From: a bacterium
Lineage (GTDB): Bacteria > Zixibacteria > MSB-5A5 > WJJR01
Reading direction: 5' to 3'
NCBI GenBank assembly: GCA_035559435.1
Contig: DATMBC010000063.1
Location: forward strand, 1 to 60,909
Length of the DNA: 60,909 nucleotides
The notes beneath the pieces are model-generated. The model worked only from the letters and a program-made list of their open reading frames with translations. It ran no database searches and was not told the DNA's origin. A program made the translations under genes and the position numbers. Shown here one piece after another: positions 54,986-60,909 of the stretch (its first letter is position 1; every line of letters begins with the position of its first letter).

Positions 54986-55040
54986 CGTCATCCCAAGACC
55001 CGGCGCTCGTTGCCGGGTCTTGGGATCTTTGTTGCTCTTC
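54986..55040 (-). repeat. 55-bp palindromic repeat family, copy 2
   Basis: Reverse complement of 10359-10413 with 4 differences in 55. A 15-bp stem is kept through a compensatory A-T for G-C exchange; the other two differences are in the loop. Confidence 0.8.
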
Positions 55041-55127
55041 CATCGACGACCCATTGCAGGAAGGGCCGGTCACCGACCGGCCCTCCACATCTCATACTCG
55101 GGAAATGACCTTCGAACGCATGATCGC

Positions 55128-55886
55128 TCACCGCCCGCAGCTGCGCGCCTGCACCTTCACTTCCGGCCAGCAGCTCTCGCCCGGCCAGACGCTCAGGAAC
55201 TTGTCGACCACCAGCGCCTGCTCCTTGCCGGCGCCATCGGCCCGCGGACGGTTGATGATCCGTCCCTCGACCGACACCAGCATCGGCTCTCCCGGCGCGC
55301 TGCGCGCAAACGAATAGGAACGCTCCAGCGCCGCGTTGTCCCCCGCGGCCGCCACCGGCAGCCGGAGGCGGGTCAGGCATTCGGTGATCTGGCCGGCATC
55401 GGCCAGGTAGGTGTACATCCCATGCAGACGCACCCGTGGCTCAAACCAGTCGATGGCGGGCTGACGCTCCAGCGCGTAGTTCAATGATGACTCGATCGGC
55501 CGGCTATCGTGGTCCAAAAGCCGCAGGACATTCTTCCCTTCGATGGCGAGGAGAATGGGAGTCTCCTCCTTGCTGCGCAGAATCAGCGATTTGCCGTCCT
55601 TCGAAAACTCCCAGTATCCGATCTGATCGAAATGCGCCACCGCCTCCGGTTCGCCCCGGTAGGTTTGGCGCAGGAAGTAAACGCCGTCCGACCAGATGTT
55701 GAGCGAGTGGTCGATCCCGGCGCCGTCGGCGCCGGGGAGAGTCCCCTTGTAGGTCGCCGGAAAATCCATCGGCATGCGCCGGGTGATGTCGGCCATGCCG
55801 CCGCCGCCGGGCCGCGCGCAGTAACTGCTGCAACCGCCGGCAAACGACAACGAGATGATCAGAACGGCGACGAGTCGACGCGCCAT
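55128..55886 (-). CDS. NlpE-like lipoprotein without the metal-binding cysteines
   Basis: 252 residues. Lipobox SLSFAGGC (Cys19). The NlpE N-terminal barrel core is present: ATYKGTLPGADGAGIDHSLNIWSDGVYFLRQTYRG; in classic NlpE the loop reads CADC with two Cys, here G-A-D-G. A second domain (about 135-250) resembles the OB-like META/NlpE C-terminal half. NlpE senses outer-membrane stress and copper for the Cpx system. Lacking the Cys pair, it is unlikely to sense metal or thiols in the same way. The start at 55886 is preceded by a GGGGGG stretch; 55898 is also in frame. Confidence 0.8.
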   Translation of the reverse strand: MARRLVAVLIISLSFAGGCSSYCARPGGGGMADITRRMPMDFPATYKGTLPGADGAGIDHSLNIWSDGVYFLRQTYRGEPEAVAHFDQIGYWEFSKDGKSLILRSKEETPILLAIEGKNVLRLLDHDSRPIESSLNYALERQPAIDWFEPRVRLHGMYTYLADAGQITECLTRLRLPVAAAGDNAALERSYSFARSAPGEPMLVSVEGRIINRPRADGAGKEQALVVDKFLSVWPGESCWPEVKVQARSCGR

Positions 55887-56017
55887 CAAGCCCCCCATAC
55901 AGACTATGTCGGCCGCCCGCGGCTGGGATTTGACCCCGATGCCGCCGACGCCGGCGCGCAAAAATAGGGGCGCGGTGGCCGCGCCCCTAAGGAAATCTCA
56001 CGCTTGCATCGACCGCG

Positions 56018-56386
56018 TCACGATGTGCGGAACTTGAGACGGTCGCCGTACTCCGTCATGAGTTCATCGCGGATCTGCTGGCCGGTCTTGCCGGCGGCCA
56101 GTTCCGATTTTACGCGGTCTTCGATCGCGTGCGCGACGTTGCAGTGGCAGCCCAGCAGCGCGACCTGCGAATCCTCGGTCCCCGGGCAGCGGAACCCGGC
56201 GATGATCCACTGATCCTTGACGTCCAACTGGTGCGGGCAGGTCGCCGTGGTCCCCGCGCCGGCCGCCATCCCGGCGCCCGCCGGCGCGGTGCGCTGTCCG
56301 ACGAAATACCCGCCGATGAACCCGATCAACAGGCCCACCACCGCCATCAACACCACATTGACCGATCCGCCCTTCTGACCGTTCAT
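56018..56386 (-). CDS. CcmH-like membrane-anchored protein, paralogue 1
   Basis: 122 residues. One N-terminal membrane helix (VVLMAVVGLLIGFIGGYFVGQ), then IIAGFRCPGTED (Cys67), LLGCHCNVAHAIEDRVKSELAAGKTGQQIRDELMTEYG, like CcmH/NrfF which bind apocytochrome haem motifs (IxxxL...G.sdeeI...l..rYG). Cys80 and Cys82 form CxC; there is also Cys50. It lacks the CPxC of paralogue 2. It shares length and the IIAGFRCP and YG motifs with 56424-56792, so the two arose by duplication. Last gene of the minus-strand cluster before the NlpE-like gene. Confidence 0.75.
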   Translation of the reverse strand: MNGQKGGSVNVVLMAVVGLLIGFIGGYFVGQRTAPAGAGMAAGAGTTATCPHQLDVKDQWIIAGFRCPGTEDSQVALLGCHCNVAHAIEDRVKSELAAGKTGQQIRDELMTEYGDRLKFRTS

Positions 56387-56423
56387 CGCATTCCTCCCGA
56401 GAGCGGCGCTCTCACTATTCCGA

Positions 56424-56792
56424 TCAATTCGGCCCCATCTTCAATTGATTGCCGTACTGGGCCATCATTTCCTGACGAATCACCGTGCCATCCTTGCCCT
56501 GGCCCAGCTCCTGTTTGACCCGGTTGCGCAGTGTCTGCGCCTCGGCGCAGTCGCAGTTGCGCAGTTCGCATTGCGGGCAGGCCGGCGAGGGACAGCGAAA
56601 ACCGGCGATGATATACTCATCCACCGGCGACAGCAACGACGGATCGACCCCGGTGGTCAACGTCACCTGCGAGGCGATCGGCCCGCCCTGACCGACAAAG
56701 AAACCGGCGATCCCCCCGACCAACAGGCAGAGGACCAGCACCAGCGACGGGTTGACACCCGACAGATTCTCGCGCACTGCGTTCACATTCAC
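56424..56792 (-). CDS. CcmH-like membrane-anchored protein, paralogue 2, Cys-rich
   Basis: 122 residues from GTG 56792, whose GTGA overlaps the upstream stop, implying coupled translation. One membrane helix (PSLVLVLCLLVGGIAGFFVGQ), then a cysteine cluster CPSPACPQCELRNCDC (Cys67, 72, 75, 80, 82) and a helical tail QELGQGKDGTVIRQEMMAQYG like CcmH. The spacing of five Cys exceeds the single CxxC of CcmH and could bind a metal or Fe-S cluster. Possible role: thiol or haem handling, or a metal-binding periplasmic protein; unproven. Confidence 0.75.
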   Translation of the reverse strand: MNVNAVRENLSGVNPSLVLVLCLLVGGIAGFFVGQGGPIASQVTLTTGVDPSLLSPVDEYIIAGFRCPSPACPQCELRNCDCAEAQTLRNRVKQELGQGKDGTVIRQEMMAQYGNQLKMGPN

Positions 56793-59305
56793 TCCACGTT
56801 GGGTTGGGTCTCGCGCACGGACTCCGCATGAACCGGCGGGTAATTCAGATACGTCATCAGTCTGTATTCCCATTGACTGATCGTGTTCTGCGTCGGGTTG
56901 GGAATCATGGCCGTGTATCCCATCGTCTTGCGTTCAAACACATGCGAGTTGGCAAAGGCGATCACCTGGCCCTCGCCGACTTTGACCCGCGCGCAGATCG
57001 CGCTGCCGTCCGGCCCGGCCAGGATCGGTTCGCCGCCCACCACCCGTCCGCCGGCCGTCCACAACACCTGCTGCAGATAGTCGGTCATGCCCGCTGGCGG
57101 CGCCTGCGCGCGCAGATCGAGACTGAGGCCGAAGCCCGCCAGCAGTTGATTGGCGGATGAGTGCGTCGCGTTGGTCGGATCGTCCAGCACATAGAGGGTC
57201 CCGCCGCCCTCGACAAACCGACGCGCCATCTCCAGTTCGGCGGTCTCAAACGTGCCCTGCGGGTCGATGATGATCTGTCCGCCCGGTTTGCTGAAGGACT
57301 CTTCGAAGGTCGGCCACTTGCGCGGCACCACACCGACGCGCTGTGTCCAGAGGAAGAACGTGCTGAAATCCTTGTCCGCCTCGCGCGCCAGACGCAACTC
57401 CGGCACGAAGAACTTCGAATGCTCGCTTTCGAAATTCAGTTGGGCAAAGGGCGTGTGCGGCTCCGGCAGGGGATAGCTGGCGCGATTGGCGCGCTCGATC
57501 CAGCGCGCGCTCCCGGCAAACACCAGGCAGCCGACCGCGGCATACCACAGCCACCCCTCCAGCCGCAGCGAATGCGCCGCCACCGCGCCACCGATCAGGC
57601 AAACGGAGGCCAGCAGGAAGGTGAGAATGCGCCAGTAGGGGAAGGGATCATAGCGATTGCAGTACTCCGCCAGCCCCAGCGCCAACTCGGGCTTGCCGGG
57701 TATGAACACAAAGAAGTTGGACCAGAGCGTCGAGTCGGTAAACGAGACAATCCGTCCCTTGCCAAACCGCGTCTGCAACGCGTTGAAAAACACTCCGAAC
57801 CGATACCCCGTGCTTTGCGCCCGCTCCGGGAAGAAGTTGCGTTGCGTGTAGTCGGCCGGCAGCGTCTTCACGCCGATCGTGGTCATGATCGATCGCGCCG
57901 AAAGGTCGCCGTACATCGTGCATGGCCCGCCGAACAGGAACGTCGGCATGTTCTGCGCCACCGGATGCGGCAGGATCCCCTGGCGTTCATGCACGTTCAA
58001 ATCGCCGGTCTTCAGTTCATAGATGATGTCGGAAATGAATCGCTGCCCGAAGCGCGTCGCCACCGGATTGAGGAAGGTGGCGTACCCGAACACGTTGGTG
58101 TGTTCGCCGATGAGGAAAAGCCCGCCGCCATCGGCGACCCACTCCTCGATCGCGGCGATCTCGCCCGGCGAGTAGGGCTGCGTCGGCACCTTCAATACCA
58201 GGATGTCGACGCTGTCGAGCACCGCCGCCGTGAGCGAGTCGAAATGACGCCGCACGTGGTAATGCTGGTTCCAGAATTCGGCGAGGCAATAGAAGTTGTA
58301 AGTCGATTGCTGGCCGTACCAAACCGTGTCAAACGGCATCTCGGTCCATTCCCAATCGGAATGGTACTCGTCGATGAGCATCCGCCCCTGCTTCTGCACG
58401 CCGGCCGGGTGATACCCCTCGTAGGCGGTCCACGCCAGAGTGCCCACCGCCACCAGCGCCACCGTGAACGCCAGCCGTTTCCCCGCCGAGGCCTGACGTG
58501 ACTCCGGCAGCGTCACCGCCGGACGCTTCCAGATCGTCGCCCCGTGCAGGAAGAACCCGACTGGCCACACGGTCCAGGCAAAGATCTTCGGACTCCAGAA
58601 CGTGTCGGCCATCCCGCCCTGGTTGTAGTCCCAGAGGACAATCGCCGCGTAACGCGCCAGCATGAACACCGCCAGCGCAAACGCCCCGGTGATCAACGAG
58701 CGCAGGCGAATCTTCCCGGTGACGCACAGGCCCGCCAGCCCCATGAACATCATCAGGAAGACATACACGCCCATGTTGTTGAGCGAGGGCACAACCTGAT
58801 AGAGACGGTCAACGGCAAACAGATGCAGGCCATCGGGCAGCGCCGACGCGTCGGCGCCAAACAAGCGGAACGCGCTGGCCAGGATATCGCTGGTGACCGC
58901 GCACCCATGCCCGCGCGGTCCGACATAGACCATGTACAGATACAATCCGGCCAACTGCATCAGGGCGACACTGCCCGCAACGATCAGTCCCTCTCCGAGA
59001 CGCGCCCCGAGCGGCGTCCGTCCGAGGATGACCAGAGTGGCCGCGCCGACGGCCAGGAGGAGCGGCCCGAGATAGGGGAGATCGAACCATAGCCAGGCGA
59101 ACACCGCCAGCCCCGCCGCGGCGATCAACACCCGTGGATGCCAACTCCGCGCGGCCGCGTCGCGGTTCCACGACGCCGCCAGGATCAGGAACGTCCCCAA
59201 TCCCGCCAGCCAGAGAAAGGTCCGCGCCGACGGATCGGGATTCGGCCAGACAAACAGCCACCCGATCGCCCACAGGATCACACCCCAGGTGTAGAGTCGC
59301 TTCAT
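56789..59305 (-). CDS. Large membrane protein: exosortase-like N-terminal region plus duplicated DUF4350/GldG-like lobes
   Basis: 838 residues. About eight hydrophobic segments in 1-260, then a large soluble part. ILVLKVPTQPYSPGEIAAIEEWVADGGGLFLIGEHTN (about 390-430) and a later GQIIIDPQGTFETAELEMARRFVEGGGTLYVLDD (about 685-720) are two DUF4350-like (GATase1-like) lobes, separated by two membrane helices (about 555-600). The N-terminal region (residues 140-250) has a pattern like exosortase/archaeosortase: AFRLFGADASALPDGLHLF, then an Arg in MLARYAAIVLWDY, but the usual catalytic Cys-Ser-Gly is replaced by SLNNMG. Function unknown; envelope assembly or a gliding/secretion component is a guess. 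The upstream gene ends one base before this ATG. Confidence 0.75.
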   Translation of the reverse strand: MKRLYTWGVILWAIGWLFVWPNPDPSARTFLWLAGLGTFLILAASWNRDAAARSWHPRVLIAAAGLAVFAWLWFDLPYLGPLLLAVGAATLVILGRTPLGARLGEGLIVAGSVALMQLAGLYLYMVYVGPRGHGCAVTSDILASAFRLFGADASALPDGLHLFAVDRLYQVVPSLNNMGVYVFLMMFMGLAGLCVTGKIRLRSLITGAFALAVFMLARYAAIVLWDYNQGGMADTFWSPKIFAWTVWPVGFFLHGATIWKRPAVTLPESRQASAGKRLAFTVALVAVGTLAWTAYEGYHPAGVQKQGRMLIDEYHSDWEWTEMPFDTVWYGQQSTYNFYCLAEFWNQHYHVRRHFDSLTAAVLDSVDILVLKVPTQPYSPGEIAAIEEWVADGGGLFLIGEHTNVFGYATFLNPVATRFGQRFISDIIYELKTGDLNVHERQGILPHPVAQNMPTFLFGGPCTMYGDLSARSIMTTIGVKTLPADYTQRNFFPERAQSTGYRFGVFFNALQTRFGKGRIVSFTDSTLWSNFFVFIPGKPELALGLAEYCNRYDPFPYWRILTFLLASVCLIGGAVAAHSLRLEGWLWYAAVGCLVFAGSARWIERANRASYPLPEPHTPFAQLNFESEHSKFFVPELRLAREADKDFSTFFLWTQRVGVVPRKWPTFEESFSKPGGQIIIDPQGTFETAELEMARRFVEGGGTLYVLDDPTNATHSSANQLLAGFGLSLDLRAQAPPAGMTDYLQQVLWTAGGRVVGGEPILAGPDGSAICARVKVGEGQVIAFANSHVFERKTMGYTAMIPNPTQNTISQWEYRLMTYLNYPPVHAESVRETQPNVE

Positions 59306-60909
59306 TTAGGACGCGCCGGGTCGGAACACCGCTTCCATCAACGCGCGGAAAAACCGCACGTTCTCCATGACCACTTGTTCGTTCTGTCCCTCAAGGTTCT
59401 TGCAGTAGAAGAACTGCGAGTCGCCGATGGCGATCAGGCCGCCCTGCCCGCGACGCACCACCTTGGCCACCGGCGTCTGGAACGCCTCGATCAGCGTCTC
59501 GATCCCCGCGCCGTCGCCGGCCACCGGGTACGCGTCGGCCATCTTGACCGTCCCGCCAAAGGCCGCGCCATCGGCCGCGCCCAGCGGGACATTCTCCAGC
59601 CGCACGCCGAAACGGTCGTAGAGATCGCGCACATACGGGTAAGTGTTCCACCCCGCCGCGCTCAACACCCAGCCGCCGCGCTCGGCGAATTGCTCCAGCG
59701 CGTCGATTTCCTCGCCGCTGAAATGGCGCGTCGGCGCAAAGATCACATACAAATCCGCTTCGCCCGGCTTCATGTCGGTGGGCGAATCGACAAACTTCGG
59801 CGAGAATCCGGTGCGCATCAGATTGTACTGCAGGCCGCCGATGGACTTCGGCTCCCAGGCCATCAGATCGAACATCGAGCCGTGCCCCTCGTCGATGAGC
59901 GCCTGACGGTACGTCCCCGTCTTCCACTCCGCCTGCCCGTCGCCGGCAATCATCGCGCCCAGCCCGACCGACAGCGCCGGCAAAAGCAGCGCCGTCATCA
60001 TCCACACCGGCTGCGAGAGCGAAAGCACAACCAGCACGGTGCCGACAATCCCGATCAACAGCAGCAGCAGCTCGCTGCGCCAGCGGTCAATGAACGACAG
60101 CCATGAGTCATCGGTCAGCCAGTGCAGCGTGCGGTTGATCATCGCGTACGAGCGGATGATCGTGCCGTTCTGATACGGCGACGTGTCGCCGTGCAGCACC
60201 GCCTTGCCCTTGCCCCAATGCGCCGCCGCCGCCAGCACCACATCCCCCAGCGGCTCCCCCGGATCGTAGGCAAGGTTGCCGAGGTAGGAGCGCGCCTTGT
60301 TGTTCATGTCGCCGGGATCGGAGAAGGCGCCGCGGCCGACGACAAACGGTTCCCCTTTGGGGCCGGCGGTCACCGACGCGCCCAGCCACAACTCCGCGTC
60401 CATCTCGCCGCCCGAGCGCCCCAGCGGATGAAACAGGTACGACTTCGCCGCCACCCAACTGCGCCGCAACGGCACCGCCGTGTCAAAGTTCAGCTCCAAC
60501 CCGGTGGGGGAGAGCAGGTCGTTGGTCGGCTCACGGATCGCGTCGGTGCCGGTGTGGTCGCCCACAATCAGGAGTCCGCCGCCCCGCTCAACAAACTCCC
60601 AGATCAGGTTGCGTTCATCCTCGGGGAACTTCTCCAGCAGATTGGCGATGAAGATGACATCGATCGAGTCGAGGATCTCGCGACGGATCGCCGCGCGCCG
60701 CCAGGTGTGCCCGGTGCTCTCCAGGTAGGTGGGCAGGAAGCCGAACATGCCCCCCGAACGGTCGCCGTAGCGTCCATGCTGCGGGACTCCCTGATCGAGA
60801 ATGTTGCGCTCGGGCAAAAGCACCCGCACCGGCTTGTCCCCATACGATGCGGCCAGCGCGACCAGCGCCGTGACGGCCAGAAGTCCGAGGGAAACCCAGG
60901 CGGGCCGTG
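59306..60909 (-). CDS. DUF4350-like membrane protein, 5' truncated by window end
   Basis: 533 codons visible; the frame stays open to base 60909, so the start lies beyond the window. A membrane helix (LGLLAVTALVALAASYG) is next to the edge. Then a DUF4350/GATase1-like lobe (IFIANLLEKFPEDERNLIWEFVERGGGLLIVGDHTGTD), two membrane helices (about visible residues 285-330, LLLLLIGIVGTVLVVLS and MTALLLPALSVGLGAMIAG), and a second lobe (YVIFAPTRHFSGEEIDALEQFAERGGWVLSAAGWN). The two-lobe and helix layout mirrors the downstream 838-residue protein. The TAA stop abuts its ATG. Confidence 0.75.
   Translation of the reverse strand, partial: RPAWVSLGLLAVTALVALAASYGDKPVRVLLPERNILDQGVPQHGRYGDRSGGMFGFLPTYLESTGHTWRRAAIRREILDSIDVIFIANLLEKFPEDERNLIWEFVERGGGLLIVGDHTGTDAIREPTNDLLSPTGLELNFDTAVPLRRSWVAAKSYLFHPLGRSGGEMDAELWLGASVTAGPKGEPFVVGRGAFSDPGDMNNKARSYLGNLAYDPGEPLGDVVLAAAAHWGKGKAVLHGDTSPYQNGTIIRSYAMINRTLHWLTDDSWLSFIDRWRSELLLLLIGIVGTVLVVLSLSQPVWMMTALLLPALSVGLGAMIAGDGQAEWKTGTYRQALIDEGHGSMFDLMAWEPKSIGGLQYNLMRTGFSPKFVDSPTDMKPGEADLYVIFAPTRHFSGEEIDALEQFAERGGWVLSAAGWNTYPYVRDLYDRFGVRLENVPLGAADGAAFGGTVKMADAYPVAGDGAGIETLIEAFQTPVAKVVRRGQGGLIAIGDSQFFYCKNLEGQNEQVVMENVRFFRALMEAVFRPGAS

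Larger units (their letters stand above)
54744..55127. other. Spacer with mosaic palindromic repeats
   Basis: About 380 bases. It holds GGCAGGTCTCAGACCTGCC (54934-54952) and the second 55-bp hairpin repeat (54986-55040). No ORF is credible. These pieces match those in the spacer 10.3-10.8 kb. Confidence 0.6.

Overview
The window is GC-rich (about 65 percent by eye), gene-dense DNA that looks like the chromosome of a Gram-negative bacterium from an uncultured FCB-group lineage; Zixibacteria-like is my best guess. Supporting this are two secreted subtilases with C-terminal dockerin repeats, a DUF5916 outer-membrane protein, VIT/von Willebrand and Yip1 proteins, a type IV pilus pilMNOPQ cluster, an RND efflux operon with its own TolC, and many short palindromic intergenic repeats. 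The taxonomy is inference. I saw no rRNA, tRNA, CRISPR array or transposase. Both ends cut through genes: the subtilase at base 1 and the membrane protein at base 60909.

Layout. 1-2868: 3' part of a subtilase. 3108-10233: NtrC-type response regulator lacking the sigma-54 contact loop, then pilM, pilN, pilO, an AMIN-PilP fusion and a short secretin, closed by a strong terminator. 10234-10856: repeat-rich spacer. 10857-17350: HxlR regulator divergent from a TolC/adaptor/RND pump operon, with a dyad between them. 17544-18968: FAD-linked oxidase. 19398-27190: housekeeping run dtd, maf, RodZ-like, an unknown protein, smc, ftsY, rlmH. 27326-28856: two paralogous outer-membrane barrels. 29079-30930: CSCG-type metal permease, small membrane protein and ArsR repressor, with an ArsR-like dyad. 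31039-33149: secreted HEXXH protein and thioredoxin-like protein. 33362-36153: phage-type portal protein and large terminase with no capsid or tail genes. 36229-39114: thioredoxin-like lipoprotein and second dockerin subtilase. 39357-40492: MogA/MoaB-like protein convergent with two small DNA-binding-type genes. 40895-43635: thiolase, SDR and crotonase operon. 43792-45216: M1-like secreted peptidase. 45284-51445: cmk, plsC, DUF5916 protein, rpsA. 51815-54743: VIT/vWA protein and Yip1 protein. 55128-60909: minus-strand cluster with two large membrane proteins carrying duplicated DUF4350/GldG-like lobes, two CcmH-like paralogues and an NlpE-like lipoprotein.

Most promising for novelty: the orphan portal-terminase pair, possibly with the CPIC/HTH gene 4 kb away; the 55-61 kb envelope cluster, whose 838-residue protein begins with a membrane region resembling a catalytically altered exosortase; the transfer of the AMIN domain from PilQ to PilP; and the regulator without GAFTGA. 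Several hairpin repeat families recur across spacers. One 55-bp family has a compensatory base-pair change, which suggests selection on the folded form. All function calls come from reading motifs; no database search was run.
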